Positions 42,888-54,283 of a stretch of 64,000 bases of DNA are shown one piece after another; positions within the stretch are counted from its first letter, which is position 1; every line of letters starts with the position of its first letter. A program made the position numbers and the translations under genes. This stretch comes from an uncultured Spirochaetales bacterium (GTDB taxonomy: Bacteria > Spirochaetota > Spirochaetia > Sphaerochaetales > Sphaerochaetaceae). Location: positions 248,001 through 312,000 of the forward strand of contig CASFDA010000013.1 of the NCBI GenBank assembly GCA_949293335.1, written 5' to 3'. The notes below the pieces were generated by a model. That model had not been told where the DNA came from. It worked only from the letters and a program-made list of their open reading frames with translations, and did not search any database.

Positions 42888-43199
42888 ATAAAGGATAAGA
42901 TCAAGAACTTAATTAAGATAGAAGGGTTACTCGAGAGTCTCAAGGACGTACCTTCTATGACAGGCTGCGATATAGATTATTCTTCTTCTTTTTCTGTCGA
43001 CAGAAAGAGATCTTACTTGTATGAAGTACTGAAGGGCAGGGCACGTGCCCTCACGACCTGGAGGGAAACACCAGAGAGCAAGGAAGTCACCGCGCTCTTT
43101 ACCGTTGAAGAAGGCGAATGTGTCCTCTACTTTCCAGGAGAGCCACATCTTGTCATGCCTGTTGATGACGCAGAGATTTCCCTCTTTGTTCTGGAGTAA
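42885..43199 (+). CDS. Small cytoplasmic protein of unknown function, upstream of ispG
   Basis: 104 residues from GTG 42885. The sequence is soluble, with no signal or membrane helix. The first half is basic and helical (IKDKIKNLIKIEGLLESL), the second has an acidic beta pattern (EVTALFTVEEGECVLYFPGEP). No family recognised. It is 2 nt from ispG, so they are very likely translated from one mRNA. The start is inferred from a promoter directly in front; ATG 42957 would be the fallback. Confidence 0.6.
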   Translation: MIKDKIKNLIKIEGLLESLKDVPSMTGCDIDYSSSFSVDRKRSYLYEVLKGRARALTTWRETPESKEVTALFTVEEGECVLYFPGEPHLVMPVDDAEISLFVLE

Positions 43200-43201
43200 C
43201 G

Positions 43202-44242
43202 ATGTTTTCCAAAAAGGTTGCTACAGTCGGATCTCTGAAGATCGGCAAGGATAATCCAGTTAGAGTTCAGACTATGTGGGAAAGCCGCATAGATAGAAGT
43301 CAGTTCGGGGTCATAAAAGAGAGGATCTCTCGCCTTTATCGGGATGGACTTGAACTCATCAGATTTTCTGTACTTGACGAAGGGGATGTGCAGCTATTGA
43401 AGGATTTGAAGGATGAACTTCCTATCCCCGTTGTTGCAGACATACATTTTGATTACAAGCTGGCACTCAGCGCACTTGAATCGGGAATTCCAAAAATTCG
43501 GATAAACCCCGGAAATATCGGTGCAAAGTGGAAGAGCGATGAAATATTCGCCCTTGCGCGTGAAACTGGAGCTGCCGTCCGAATCGGTCTCAATTCTGGT
43601 TCGCTTCCGAGGAAGAGCGGCTCTGTCAGCTCGGTCATGGTATCCAGTGCTCTCGAGTATATAGAGAATGCGGAAAAGAAGGGACTGGAGAATCTCGTCA
43701 TCTCTCTCAAGTCAAGCAATGTCGATGCTGATATAGAGGCCAATCTGAAACTTGCAGAGCTCACACCTTATCCGATACATCTCGGAGTCACGGAGGCAGG
43801 TGGACCTGTCGAGAGCAGTGTCAGGTCTGCCTATGCCCTGACAAAACTCCTCGAGCACAATGTCGGGGATACTATCAGGGTATCGATCACAGGGAGCATT
43901 GAAGACGAAGTGCTTGCAGCAAATGAGATACTCTCGGTCTGCCACTTGAAGACCGGTGGCGTGAGGATCATTTCTTGTCCGCGTTGCGGAAGGCATACTT
44001 TCGATACGATCTCAATGCTAGAGAAGATAAGAAACAATATCCATCTTGTTACAAGACGGGATATTACGATCGCAATCATGGGCTGTCAGGTGAATGGCCC
44101 GGGAGAGGCGAGGACCAGTGACTATGCAGTGACAGGGCTTGGGAGGAAAGTATTCATCTACAAGAAAGGTGAGCTATACAAAGAGGTAAGGGAAGAGGAT
44201 GCCCTTGATGAGCTTCTGAAGGTAATTGAAGATGATAGATAA
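43202..44242 (+). CDS. ispG: 4-hydroxy-3-methylbut-2-en-1-yl diphosphate synthase
   Basis: Iron-sulfur enzyme of the MEP pathway, converting MEcPP to HMBPP. At 346 residues it is the short bacterial form. Motifs: [24 protein letters not shown], and the C-terminal 4Fe-4S cysteines in [11 protein letters not shown] and [11 protein letters not shown]. The dxr gene at 15990 supplies an earlier step of the same pathway. Its 3' end overlaps uvrA by 11 nt. Confidence 0.95.
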   Translation: MFSKKVATVGSLKIGKDNPVRVQTMWESRIDRSQFGVIKERISRLYRDGLELIRFSVLDEGDVQLLKDLKDELPIPVVADIHFDYKLALSALESGIPKIRINPGNIGAKWKSDEIFALARETGAAVRIGLNSGSLPRKSGSVSSVMVSSALEYIENAEKKGLENLVISLKSSNVDADIEANLKLAELTPYPIHLGVTEAGGPVESSVRSAYALTKLLEHNVGDTIRVSITGSIEDEVLAANEILSVCHLKTGGVRIISCPRCGRHTFDTISMLEKIRNNIHLVTRRDITIAIMGCQVNGPGEARTSDYAVTGLGRKVFIYKKGELYKEVREEDALDELLKVIEDDR

Positions 44243-47036
44243 ACTGAAGATAAAAGGTGCCAGGGAACACAACCTCAAGAACATATCGCTTGAGCTTCCG
44301 AAAAATTCCCTTGTTGTTCTTTCCGGGCTTTCAGGGAGCGGGAAGTCGTCCCTTGCGTTCGATACGATATTCGCAGAGGGGCAGCGAAGATACATGGAAT
44401 CCCTCTCTTCATATGCAAGGCAGTTCCTTGGCCGCATGGAGAAGCCTGACGTTGATTCGATCGAGGGCCTTTCCCCTGCGATCGCGATAGAACAGAAATC
44501 GACAAACAGGAACCCAAGGTCGACTGTTGGGACTGTAACAGAGATATATGACTATTACAGGCTCCTTTTTGCCAGAGTGGGGAAGAAGTATTGTCCGAAA
44601 TGCGGACGTGAGATAAGTGAGATGTCGATCGACCAGATCATCTCCATCATCTTCTCCCACAAGGAAGACGGAAGGATCATGGTGCTGGCTCCGGTTGCGA
44701 GGGGCAAGAAAGGTGAATTCAAGAAGACGCTTGAGGATGCATGCAGACTTGGCTACGTGCGCGCTATGATTGACAAGCATATCTATTCACTCGATGAGGA
44801 CATACCCTCGCTCGACAAGAATGTGAAGCACAACATCTCTATCCTCATAGACAGGATGAAGAACAACAGGGATTACCGTTTCCGCCTGTCAGAGGCAATA
44901 GAGAAAGCGAGTGAAGTTGCCAATGGATTTGTTGAAGTCGTCTATGTCGATGAGGATGAAAAGGCTGAAATCTATTCCGAGAAGAACAGTTGCCCCGATT
45001 GCGGAATAACATTTCCTGAAGTCGAGCCAAGGACGTTCTCTTTCAACAATCCATTCGGGGCATGTCCGGAATGCAATGGCCTTGGCTTCAAGAAGAACTT
45101 CGATGTGGACAAGCTTATTCCGGATATGAACCTGTCCTTCAATGAAGGGGCGATCAAAACCTGTTCTGCGAAATCAAGGCAGGACCGGACAAAATATGGA
45201 GCTTTCTTCGAACATTACGGATATACTCTAGATACACCGATCTCATCCCTTCCTGACAGGATATTCGATATGCTCCTATATGGAAGTCCTGATCGCATTG
45301 AATACACGTACACATCATCAACTGGACGTTTTCAGGAACACTTTACTTCTTTCCCCGGCCTCATCAAGGATATGGAGAGAAGGCTCAGGGAATCTTTCAG
45401 CATGAATATACGGATGTGGCTTGAGTCGTTCCAGTCAATGACTACATGTCCGACATGCCATGGTGACAGACTCAAGAAGGAAGCGCTTTCTGTGCGCATA
45501 AATGGAAAGAACATCATGGACATCTCCAAGCTGAGCGTGAAAGAAAGCATCCTGTTCTTCAAGGATCTTGTCCTTTCTGAAAGCGAGATGAAGATCGCAT
45601 CACAGATTCTCCGGGAAATAAACAGCAGGCTCAAGTTCCTTGAAAACGTAGGTCTGGGTTATCTCACTCTTCAGCGTCAGGCACAGACTCTCTCAGGGGG
45701 AGAGGCACAGCGGATCAGGCTGGCAACTCAGATAGGAAGTGCCCTTACAGGGGTGATGTATGTTCTTGATGAGCCTTCTATCGGCCTTCACCAGAGGGAT
45801 AACTGGCAACTTATAAGGACACTAGAGAACCTCCGGGATCTTGGCAATACGGTCATTGTCGTCGAGCATGATGAGGATACCCTGAGATCGGCAGATTATC
45901 TTGTTGATATAGGGCCTGGTGCAGGCGAGATTGGTGGTTATGTTGTTGCAAAGGGTACTCCGAATGAGGTGATGGCGGTAAAGGAATCGTACACAGGGCA
46001 GTATCTTGCAGGGAATATAAAGATCGAAGTGCCAGAGACGAGGAGGAAGGGAAACGGCAAGTTCATCACCTTGAAAGGATGCCGGAAGAATAATCTGAAG
46101 AATATCGATGTCTCGTTCCCTCTTGGAACGATGACCACGATAACAGGTGTTTCTGGAAGCGGTAAGTCAACACTTCTGAGGGAAGTGTTGCTTCCTTCGA
46201 TCAAGGATCCTCTGCATCTGAAGGACCTCGATTCCATAACTGGGCTCGAGTACATCGACAAAGTGATCGATATAGACCAGTCCCCTATAGGCAGGACTCC
46301 GAGATCCAATCCAGCAACCTATGTGGATCTCTTCACTCCAATCAGGGAACTTTTTGCATCCATGAATGAGGCTAAGGCCCGTGGATATACACCAGGCCGG
46401 TTCTCTTTCAACGTCCCGGGTGGAAGGTGTGAGAACTGTCAGGGCGATGGCGAGATGAAGATCGAGATGCATTTTCTTCCCGATGTGTTTGTGAAGTGTG
46501 ATGTATGTGGTGGAAAGAGGTACAACAAAGAGACTCTTGAAGTCACATTCAAGGGGAAGAATATCGCCGATGTACTTGATCTGACTGTCCGTGAGGCCCT
46601 TGATCTGTTTTCATCCATCCCGAAGATAAAGAGGAAGCTCGAGACTCTGATGGATGTCGGTCTTGACTATATAAAGCTTGGGCAGAGTGCGCTGACTCTT
46701 TCCGGAGGAGAAGCCCAGCGGGTCAAGCTTGCCCTGGAGCTTTCGAAAGTCAGTACTGGCAATACTCTCTATGTCCTTGATGAGCCAACTACAGGTCTGC
46801 ACTTTGTGGATGTGAAGAAGCTCCTGGAGGTCCTTGGTCGGCTTGTGGATCAGGGCAATACTGTATTGTTGATCGAACATAATCTCGATGTGATAAAATC
46901 TTCTGACTACATCATCGATCTTGGTCCTGAGGGGGGCGACGAAGGAGGATATATCGTCGCGAAGGGGACCCCTGAGGAGGTTGCTTCTGTGAAGGAAAGT
47001 TATACTGGGATGTTTCTCAAGAGGTACATTGTCTAG
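44232..47036 (+). CDS. uvrA: UvrABC excision nuclease subunit A
   Basis: A 934-residue damage-recognition ATPase. Two ABC modules are visible: Walker [13 protein letters not shown] and [11 protein letters not shown], with signature motifs [11 protein letters not shown] and [11 protein letters not shown]. Zinc modules use CPKCG/CPDCG and [13 protein letters not shown] with [15 protein letters not shown] 44232 is preferred over TTG 44226. It ends one base before the next ATG, so it is tied to the following LptD-like gene. Confidence 0.96.
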   Translation: MIDKLKIKGAREHNLKNISLELPKNSLVVLSGLSGSGKSSLAFDTIFAEGQRRYMESLSSYARQFLGRMEKPDVDSIEGLSPAIAIEQKSTNRNPRSTVGTVTEIYDYYRLLFARVGKKYCPKCGREISEMSIDQIISIIFSHKEDGRIMVLAPVARGKKGEFKKTLEDACRLGYVRAMIDKHIYSLDEDIPSLDKNVKHNISILIDRMKNNRDYRFRLSEAIEKASEVANGFVEVVYVDEDEKAEIYSEKNSCPDCGITFPEVEPRTFSFNNPFGACPECNGLGFKKNFDVDKLIPDMNLSFNEGAIKTCSAKSRQDRTKYGAFFEHYGYTLDTPISSLPDRIFDMLLYGSPDRIEYTYTSSTGRFQEHFTSFPGLIKDMERRLRESFSMNIRMWLESFQSMTTCPTCHGDRLKKEALSVRINGKNIMDISKLSVKESILFFKDLVLSESEMKIASQILREINSRLKFLENVGLGYLTLQRQAQTLSGGEAQRIRLATQIGSALTGVMYVLDEPSIGLHQRDNWQLIRTLENLRDLGNTVIVVEHDEDTLRSADYLVDIGPGAGEIGGYVVAKGTPNEVMAVKESYTGQYLAGNIKIEVPETRRKGNGKFITLKGCRKNNLKNIDVSFPLGTMTTITGVSGSGKSTLLREVLLPSIKDPLHLKDLDSITGLEYIDKVIDIDQSPIGRTPRSNPATYVDLFTPIRELFASMNEAKARGYTPGRFSFNVPGGRCENCQGDGEMKIEMHFLPDVFVKCDVCGGKRYNKETLEVTFKGKNIADVLDLTVREALDLFSSIPKIKRKLETLMDVGLDYIKLGQSALTLSGGEAQRVKLALELSKVSTGNTLYVLDEPTTGLHFVDVKKLLEVLGRLVDQGNTVLLIEHNLDVIKSSDYIIDLGPEGGDEGGYIVAKGTPEEVASVKESYTGMFLKRYIV

Positions 47037-50000
47037 ATGTCAAAGCGCCTCATACTCCTTCTCGCTATATTCTTCTTGCTCTCCGTCAGGCTTTTTGCCC
47101 TGACAGCTTTCGACATCTTTGATGCCGACAGGAGCGAGCTTGAAGACATGGCTGAATTAAGAGGCATTGAGACTGCCGGCATCAGCGACAATGAGCTGAG
47201 AAACCGTCTTTATGAACACGAAGGTGTCGACCATTACGAGGAAGTAGTTTCAAATCTGGCTGACAGCTATACTGTGACAATAAACCACACGGATTCGCTC
47301 TCATCTGTTTCTGGCATAACCACGCTGAGGGGAAATGTATCACTTCTTTTCACTTTTCAGAACGGAAACAGAAATCTTTCGTCTGATCTCGTGATCATCG
47401 ACAACGACAGGAAGCTTTTGAGCGCGATTGGAAATGTCAGTTTCGTCGAGGATGATTCCAGCGGAGGAAACACTATAAACGCGGACATCGTGACGTTCTA
47501 CTGGGACAGGGGTACCCTTTATGTCGAGAGGGCCGCGACATCGAGTGAAAAGGATCTTGATACGTCCACGACCCCGATAACCGTCTACTCGGTAGGGGAC
47601 AAACTCACTTTCCTCGACAATGGCACGATCGTCTATGAGGATGGTTTCATTGCATCGAGCGAGAAGGATCCCCACTCATCGATATCCGCATCTGAGATCA
47701 TGATGCTGCCAGGTTCTGACATGCTCATCGAGAACGCTATCCTCCGTATCGGACGTGTCCCCGTCTTCTATTTTCCCGTCTTCTTCTATCCTGGATCAGT
47801 GATCACGGGAAATCCTGCGTTCGGCTTTTCATCTAGCAAGGGAGCGTTTCTGAACACGACGTTTGAACTGCTCGGACATACAGATCTAATCAGTGACAGC
47901 CAGAACTCTTCTTTCCTTGCTATATTCGACAATTCGAACGGAGACAGGAGCAATCTGATTCCGAATGGTGCGTATTACTCTGAAGGCGAACCCGAGGGAT
48001 GGCAGAAATGGGCATTCGATACAGATAGCCATATTGCAGTGCTTGCGGACGCATACTCTTCCGTAGGTATCCATCTCGGTCTTGATATGAAGCTCAATTT
48101 TCTCTCTGGAAAGCTTTCGCTTTCGACTCTTAGCGGCATTGCGTTTTCAAGGCAGTCTCGCGGTCCTTTGGGAAATTTCAGATATTATGGAGTGAACGCT
48201 TTTTCCTATGACGACTTCGGTCTTGCTCTCGATGTCTCGATTCCATTCTATTCCGACCGTTCTGTCATGCATGAGTTCCAGAACAGACTCACGAACTTCT
48301 CGATTGAGCCGCTTTTCGGACAAAGTCCGACTTTCCCTGAGACTTACAGCACATATCTTTCATCTTTCACGAGGAGTATTTCTCTTTCATACAGTCTTCC
48401 GTCTGCATATGAGACTAATTACCTCTCTGATTTCCGTCTTTCTGAACTCATGCTGCAGAGCAGATACACATGGTCCAGTACGCAAAACAGATATATAATC
48501 GATGAACTTGTCCTGCCTGTATTCGATTTTGCCCTCTCAGGTTCGTTCTTTGACGAGAACTTCCTGAAAGAGAAGGCAGATGTTGTCGAGGAGAAGATAG
48601 ATACTCAAGACAGACTGCTCATTTCTGATCCGCTTCTCTATCCAATATTCGAGCCTGAGATCACGGCAAAGAGTGTTTCGCAAACAGAGGACTATTCATT
48701 TGTCATGCGGTATTCCTTCAGTGAGAATCTGCAGAATGAATATGGTTATACGAATGGAACTGAAAGCGATTCATTCTTCAGTTCTGAAAGTGAATTCAAT
48801 CTTGAATTCCTCCTGAACGCGGGTAAATATCTACAGATAGAGGATACCATAACCCCATATTACGATTACCAGAGTCAATGGGATCAGAGTCTGAGCGAAG
48901 AGAATCATGATTTCAGACTCACTAATGCGCTCGATGTGACGATTCCTTATATCGGACTTGAGTACCGTCTGACTAACAGGCTTTACACCTGGAACAGGGA
49001 TTTTGAGAATGGTATCGTTGATCAGAGCACGACAGCACTGGGCTTTGATGAAGACAGCGTACTCATGCATTCGATCGGCCTTAACAAGTCATTCGAGACA
49101 GAATTCGGAACATTCACGCCAAGTATTTCATATACACTATATCCACTTGTCGGAAGTCTCAATCCGGCTTTTAGTTACCGGTTCCGCGACTTTGCTGTCG
49201 CAATCAGCTACAGGATGGAGGAAGATGAAGATCAGAATAAACTCCTCAGCGATCTAGCTGCCCTTTCAATTGCTTATGACAGTACTTACTTCACAACCTC
49301 ATGGCGGTTTGAATACGATACATCTGAACTTTACAGCAGTACAGACTACCTGAGGCCATTTGATGTGACGGCAAATGTCGGCTTCAGGACGAAGGACAGG
49401 AAGTGGGCGATAACAGAGCGCGTAGTTTATGAAGGGTTCAGCGATAGCGAGAGTGCTGTAAACTACTTTTCTGAAATAAGGACGGTCCTGACACTTCCTT
49501 TTACCGAGATATCACTAAACTTTGAGGGGTCAATGGGTGCTGTCGAGTTCAGTTCGCTCGATTTCGTATTCGACATGGAAGAACAGGTATTCCAGTTCTG
49601 GAAGGGGAGGATATACCTCTCCCTGGGGCTTTTCGTCGAGCTTCACTACGATGCGCTCAACCCATACTCGTCATATTTCATCTTCGAACCCAGCGTGACG
49701 TTCTCGATTGCTGAGTTCTGTGATCTGAAATTCTCGCTGCGTTCCGTAAACAATAATTTCGGCACATACTTTGACAGCGATGGAAACTTCTCTTTCTCAT
49801 CGCTATGGGAAGATTTCCTCCGATCCTTTGACATCTTCTCTGGAGGAAACAGAAACACGAATTTCAATATGGAGTCCCTTTCTATAGAGTTCGTGCATTA
49901 TATGGCTGACTGGGATCTCCATTGCCGCTATACGGCATCAGTTGCGCTTTCAAACGGATCATATCGTTTCATGCCGGAGTTTGCTGTCTATCTGAGCTGG

Positions 50001-50084
50001 AAGACATTCCCGGATCTCAAGGTGGATCAGGCATGGGAGAACAGAAGCGGATCGTGGCAGAGGACTGAAAGTCCGTTCGTGTGA
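47037..50084 (+). CDS. LptD-like outer-membrane assembly protein
   Basis: 1015 residues with a signal peptide (LILLLAIFFLLSVRLFA). An N-terminal OstA/LptA-like jelly-roll follows (about 85-170: TINHTDSLSSVSGITTLRGNVSLL in parts; LTFLDNGTIVYEDGF). The rest is a large beta-barrel of alternating aromatic strands (FSYDDFGLALDVSIPFY, YFEPSVTFSI-like), ending in an aromatic-rich C-terminus. Treponemes carry proteins of this kind although many lack LPS; the cargo is unknown. It starts one base after the uvrA stop. Confidence 0.8.
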   Translation: MSKRLILLLAIFFLLSVRLFALTAFDIFDADRSELEDMAELRGIETAGISDNELRNRLYEHEGVDHYEEVVSNLADSYTVTINHTDSLSSVSGITTLRGNVSLLFTFQNGNRNLSSDLVIIDNDRKLLSAIGNVSFVEDDSSGGNTINADIVTFYWDRGTLYVERAATSSEKDLDTSTTPITVYSVGDKLTFLDNGTIVYEDGFIASSEKDPHSSISASEIMMLPGSDMLIENAILRIGRVPVFYFPVFFYPGSVITGNPAFGFSSSKGAFLNTTFELLGHTDLISDSQNSSFLAIFDNSNGDRSNLIPNGAYYSEGEPEGWQKWAFDTDSHIAVLADAYSSVGIHLGLDMKLNFLSGKLSLSTLSGIAFSRQSRGPLGNFRYYGVNAFSYDDFGLALDVSIPFYSDRSVMHEFQNRLTNFSIEPLFGQSPTFPETYSTYLSSFTRSISLSYSLPSAYETNYLSDFRLSELMLQSRYTWSSTQNRYIIDELVLPVFDFALSGSFFDENFLKEKADVVEEKIDTQDRLLISDPLLYPIFEPEITAKSVSQTEDYSFVMRYSFSENLQNEYGYTNGTESDSFFSSESEFNLEFLLNAGKYLQIEDTITPYYDYQSQWDQSLSEENHDFRLTNALDVTIPYIGLEYRLTNRLYTWNRDFENGIVDQSTTALGFDEDSVLMHSIGLNKSFETEFGTFTPSISYTLYPLVGSLNPAFSYRFRDFAVAISYRMEEDEDQNKLLSDLAALSIAYDSTYFTTSWRFEYDTSELYSSTDYLRPFDVTANVGFRTKDRKWAITERVVYEGFSDSESAVNYFSEIRTVLTLPFTEISLNFEGSMGAVEFSSLDFVFDMEEQVFQFWKGRIYLSLGLFVELHYDALNPYSSYFIFEPSVTFSIAEFCDLKFSLRSVNNNFGTYFDSDGNFSFSSLWEDFLRSFDIFSGGNRNTNFNMESLSIEFVHYMADWDLHCRYTASVALSNGSYRFMPEFAVYLSWKTFPDLKVDQAWENRSGSWQRTESPFV

Positions 50085-50157
50085 ACACCTGATTAATTGA
50101 AAATGATTTCTATCGGTTGTATCATCTAGGAAGTTCCAGTGGAACAAGGAGTGCTGT

Positions 50158-51078
50158 TTGGTTCATTCTTATGCTTTTTCCTCTTCTGCGAGCGCCGAGA
50201 AGGTTCTTGGAGTGAACGACAAGAATCTGTCTTATCTCGAGATGCTACTTGCCTCTGATATGACTGTAAGGGGAAATGTAGTCTTCCTTGAAGGGGACAA
50301 CCCTTCTTTCATCCCGCTCATGGAACGACTAGAGAGCCTTTCGAAACAAGATGGGGAGATAAGCGAAAGCGAAATATTCATGGAGTACCAGGACATATTC
50401 TCATCTGAGAACATGGAGAATCTTTCTATCCTTGTCCGAGACAGGAGGATTCATCCTAAAAGTCAGAACCAGAGAAAATATATGAAGGCCCTCAGCGATA
50501 ACCAGATAGTGTTCTCTGTCGGCCCTGCCGGAACAGGAAAAACTTTCATTGCGATCGCGTACGCACTCTCTGAACTGATTTCAGGAAGAAAAAGGAAGAT
50601 AATTCTTTCCCGTCCTGTAGTTGAAGCCGGTGAATCCCTTGGTTTCTTGCCTGGTGATCTTTCCCAGAAACTCAATCCTTACATGAGGCCTCTTTATGAT
50701 GCGATGGAATACATGCTCTCGTTTGAAAGCCTCAGGAGATATCTTGATTCGGGGGCGATAGAGATTTCTCCTCTTGCTTACATGAGAGGACGTTCCCTCA
50801 ATTCTGCTGTCGTGATTCTTGACGAAGCGCAGAATGCGACAAAGGCACAGATGAAGATGTTCCTCACCAGACTAGGAGAGGATTCTGTGATGATAGTCAC
50901 AGGGGATCCGTCTCAGATAGATCTTCCAAGAAAGAGCGATTCTGGCCTTTGTGAGGCAATTGAGCTGTGTGAGGGAATTAATGGAATAGAGATTGTACGT
51001 TTTTCTTCAGAAGATGCGATCAGAAGCCGTATAATTAGAGAAATTATCCGCGCTTATGGGAGGAAAGAGGATGTTTAG
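50158..51078 (+). CDS. PhoH-like ATPase (YbeZ type)
   Basis: 306 residues starting at TTG 50158, seven bases after AAGGAG. The core is a P-loop ATPase: Walker A GPAGTGKTFIAIA, then SRPVVEAGESLGFLPG and Walker B VVILDEAQNAT, with VTGDPSQIDLP. YbeZ partners YbeY in rRNA maturation. Order phoH-pgpH-ybeY is common in bacteria. It overlaps the next gene by 8 nt. Confidence 0.93.
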   Translation: MVHSYAFSSSASAEKVLGVNDKNLSYLEMLLASDMTVRGNVVFLEGDNPSFIPLMERLESLSKQDGEISESEIFMEYQDIFSSENMENLSILVRDRRIHPKSQNQRKYMKALSDNQIVFSVGPAGTGKTFIAIAYALSELISGRKRKIILSRPVVEAGESLGFLPGDLSQKLNPYMRPLYDAMEYMLSFESLRRYLDSGAIEISPLAYMRGRSLNSAVVILDEAQNATKAQMKMFLTRLGEDSVMIVTGDPSQIDLPRKSDSGLCEAIELCEGINGIEIVRFSSEDAIRSRIIREIIRAYGRKEDV

Positions 51079-53263
51079 CGATCAGATCAGAGACGCCATA
51101 TCCTATTTTTCCAAGAAAGGCAAGATCGCTTTCTGGATCCTTGCGGTTGTTGCTGTAGCCCTTGCCCTTGTACTGCCTCTCACTCTCCCGAATTCATCTT
51201 TGAGGAAGATCGTCCTCACAAAGGACTATCAGAGCGGAGAACTTGCGGATGAAGATGTGTATTCTCCGGTGACGATGTCCTTTCTGGACGAGGTAAGGAC
51301 AGCGGAAATACAGAGGAATGCAGCGATGAGGATCCTTCCGATCTTCACTTATGATATTTCTGGAACATTCCGTACTCTTGTGCTGTTTGATGACTATATA
51401 ACCCAGATTGAAATAGGAAGTTCCGATGGTGCACGCTCCCTTCTGGGCGCGACATATGTCGATGAGCACAATGTGACTCCGAGGCTCCTTTCCCAGAGTG
51501 AGAACCCGAACCGGCCTCTCATCATACGTCTTGCCCGTGAAGAGCTTGAGCGTCTGATGCTCACAGGTGTATTTTCAAGCCAGGATCTGAGCAACGTCCG
51601 TGATGATGGTTATGAAGAGATAACAAGGGAGTTCCTTCATCCAGATACCACTATTACAGAATCGCATGTTTCCCTCTCTTCTCTGGTAACAGAGAACGAT
51701 GTCTCGTCATCTGTCCTTTCGTCATGCGTCGATTACACGACGCTGAGCTTGTCAGAAGGCATGCTCGTTTCTGATCTCGTGTCATTATTTGCAAAGCCAA
51801 ACATCATGTATGACGAGCTTGAGACGATCAAGAAGAGGGAGATTGCGGCACGTGATGCCGGTACGGAGTTTGTCCGTATAAGTCAGGGTGATCTCATCAT
51901 CGCAAAAGATACTGTGATCACAGATAGGGAACTGAGGATCATAGACGAAATAAACCAGAGTAGGGTGAATGTAGATCCTCTTGAGACAATTGTAAATCTT
52001 GCGTTCCTCGTCGCAATATTGTCATTCACGATCGTATTTCTGGTCTTCTTCATCCCGTATAAGGCAAGGGTGCCATTATATCTCATGATGTTTCTTTCCC
52101 TCCTTATACTCACAGAGCTCTTTTCTTTTATGATAATGAGCTATTCCCTCGCGCCTGATGTCAATATGCCTGTTGATCCGATTCTTCCAGTGCTCTTCAT
52201 GCCTGTTTTCTTTGCTCTGATGACAAACAAGAGGAGAATCGGTTTTACTGTCGGGTTTGTTCTTGCGGGCTTTTCTGTGATATATCCCACGAGCACGAAG
52301 TTCAGTTTCTTCTATTTCCTTGTCATCATCGAGTCTGCCGTCATGTTCATTCGTTTTGGCACAAATAGGATAGACATGATTTATCAGGCACTTTACTCAT
52401 CGCTGTTTGTAGCTCTTGTCACAGTCGCATTCGGCATTCTTTCTGCATATACATATCAGGTTATTGTCCAGTCCGTGATCGTTTCTGTCATGAATGTGAT
52501 AATCACATATGTTGCAGTGTCGATCTGTCTCCCGATTACAGAGAGGATATTCAATATTCCGACGGTATTCAGGCTACAGGAGCTTTCGTCATCAGATTCC
52601 CCGACGCTCAACAGGCTCAATCAGGTTGCCCAGGGAACATTCAACCATACCCGCAATGTTGCAGAAATGTCTTATCTTGCCTGCAGGGAAATCGGACTCA
52701 ATGCTGAACTTGCCAGGGTAGGCGCGCTTTATCATGATATCGGAAAGGCAGAGCATCCTGAGTATTTCATTGAGAACCAGAACGGAAAGAACGCGCATGA
52801 CATGCTCACGAATAACCTCTCTGCTGCTGTGATCAAGAGCCATGTGAAGCTCGGAGTGGAGAAGGGCAGGGAGATAGGGCTTCCACAGGAAGTACTTGAT
52901 ATCATAAGTGAACATCATGGAAATGATATCATCTCGTACTTCTATAATGAGGCAAAGAAGAATGCACAGGGAACTGATATCACGGTCAGGGAAGAGGACT
53001 TTAGATATACTGGCAATATTCCTCAGACTCCTGAATCTGGAATTGTGATGCTTGCTGACTGCGTCGAAGCGGCAAGCCGTACACTCAAGAATCCTAACCC
53101 GCAGAAGTATGATCGTCTGATCATGAACATCATGATATCCAAGATAAATTATGGACAGCTGTCAGATAGCCGTCTTACGCTCAGTGACCTTTTCAAGGTC
53201 AAGGACACATTCATCCGCTTCCTGATGGGAAGGGACCATCAGAGAATCGAATACGATAAGTGA
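51071..53263 (+). CDS. 7TM receptor with HD phosphohydrolase domain (PgpH-like)
   Basis: 730 residues. A first helix (about 20-40) is followed by a large extracytoplasmic domain (about 50-290), a cluster of seven or eight helices, and a cytoplasmic HD domain with GTFNHTRNVAEMS, LYHDIGKAEHPEYF, HVKLGVEKGREIGLP and ISEHHGNDII. This is the layout of PgpH, the c-di-AMP phosphodiesterase. Whether it hydrolyses c-di-AMP here is inferred. ATG 51071 has a GGGAGGAAAG box and overlaps phoH. Confidence 0.88.
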   Translation: MFSDQIRDAISYFSKKGKIAFWILAVVAVALALVLPLTLPNSSLRKIVLTKDYQSGELADEDVYSPVTMSFLDEVRTAEIQRNAAMRILPIFTYDISGTFRTLVLFDDYITQIEIGSSDGARSLLGATYVDEHNVTPRLLSQSENPNRPLIIRLAREELERLMLTGVFSSQDLSNVRDDGYEEITREFLHPDTTITESHVSLSSLVTENDVSSSVLSSCVDYTTLSLSEGMLVSDLVSLFAKPNIMYDELETIKKREIAARDAGTEFVRISQGDLIIAKDTVITDRELRIIDEINQSRVNVDPLETIVNLAFLVAILSFTIVFLVFFIPYKARVPLYLMMFLSLLILTELFSFMIMSYSLAPDVNMPVDPILPVLFMPVFFALMTNKRRIGFTVGFVLAGFSVIYPTSTKFSFFYFLVIIESAVMFIRFGTNRIDMIYQALYSSLFVALVTVAFGILSAYTYQVIVQSVIVSVMNVIITYVAVSICLPITERIFNIPTVFRLQELSSSDSPTLNRLNQVAQGTFNHTRNVAEMSYLACREIGLNAELARVGALYHDIGKAEHPEYFIENQNGKNAHDMLTNNLSAAVIKSHVKLGVEKGREIGLPQEVLDIISEHHGNDIISYFYNEAKKNAQGTDITVREEDFRYTGNIPQTPESGIVMLADCVEAASRTLKNPNPQKYDRLIMNIMISKINYGQLSDSRLTLSDLFKVKDTFIRFLMGRDHQRIEYDK

Positions 53264-53270
53264 GAAGGAC

Positions 53271-53699
53271 ATGTATACACTTGAATTGAATTCATACCCT
53301 CTTGATGAGGAAAAAATCGGAATGTACCTAGACCTCTTTTCGAAGGAACTTTCCCTTAAAGGGGACTACTCCGTATCTTTTGTATCTGACGATGAGATAA
53401 GGGAACTGAACTTCGAATATAGGGGAAAGAACGAATGCACAGACATACTTACATTCGCATTCGCTGACACCGATCCATTCCCGAACCCGGAAGGAAGCGT
53501 TGAGCTTGGAGATATTTTCATAAGCCTTGCAAGCATGAAGAGGAACGCAGAGGCATTCGGAGTAAGCGAAGACGAAGAGCTTCGCCGCCTCCTCCTTCAT
53601 GGGCTGCTTCACCTTATGGGGTATGACCACAAGAGCAACGATTTTGAGAAAGAGGAGATGCTCATAAAGCAGGAAGAGATTCTTTCCAGATTGAAATGA
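53271..53699 (+). CDS. ybeY: Endoribonuclease YbeY
   Basis: 142 residues. Zinc-dependent ribonuclease for 16S rRNA 3' maturation and quality control. The HGxLHLxGYDH motif reads HGLLHLMGYDH with a preceding LRRLLL, and TDILTFAF is conserved. It lies 7 nt after the HD gene and completes the phoH-pgpH-ybeY set. The region after it is a mobile-element remnant area. Confidence 0.94.
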   Translation: MYTLELNSYPLDEEKIGMYLDLFSKELSLKGDYSVSFVSDDEIRELNFEYRGKNECTDILTFAFADTDPFPNPEGSVELGDIFISLASMKRNAEAFGVSEDEELRRLLLHGLLHLMGYDHKSNDFEKEEMLIKQEEILSRLK

Positions 53700-53774
53700 A
53701 TATTGTCCTTTTCCTGTATTGATTCAGGATATTAGTCAGTTTAACTTGTTTGGCCCCTTTTCTCGGAGCCCTTC

Positions 53775-54171
53775 TTAAGGTGTATTTTGATAACAAATAT
53801 TTTCCATGTATTCATGTGTCTGTGTTGCATGGGGAGCCTTTGTGTTCATTCTGATTTCCTATGAATTGTTTCGATTTACGGCAGATTTTTCCAACGTCTT
53901 GAAAGTAGAAGGAGTCAAACCTCTTAGAACAGTATGCGACCTGGAATTGTTGTAATAGCCCCCGATCCATCAGTAGATGACCTACGGGCATGTTCGAGAT
54001 CATCGAAAGCAAACACTATCGCTTGATAGTGGAATGGATGTTCTCCTGAGTTGCATTCTCTCACATGAGAGGAATACCGAATTTCTCTGTTGTCTTGAGG
54101 CTTCTCTCATTCTGTACATAGATCAGTTCTGCCACCATCTTACGGAATTGCCTTGAATACCTCTTTGGCAT
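53775..54171 (-). mobile_element. Remnant of an IS3-family-type insertion sequence
   Basis: Minus strand, starting at ATG 54171: MPKRYSRQFRKMVAELIYVQ and then TTEKFGIPLM stop, an orfA-like HTH start. Further on, in another frame, YYNNSRSHTVLRGLTPSTFK matches the C-terminus of IS3-type integrase proteins. The middle of the element is missing, with stops in between, so it is decayed. No clean terminal repeats found. Confidence 0.65.
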
Positions 54172-54283
54172 CTTTACCTCCTAACTGAGTGTATACCCTT
54201 TGCTTTCTGTGTCCACTGTACGCGTAATTTCGACCGGTATTAATGAAACAACAAATCTCTGAGAAGGATAGGAGGGCGGATGG

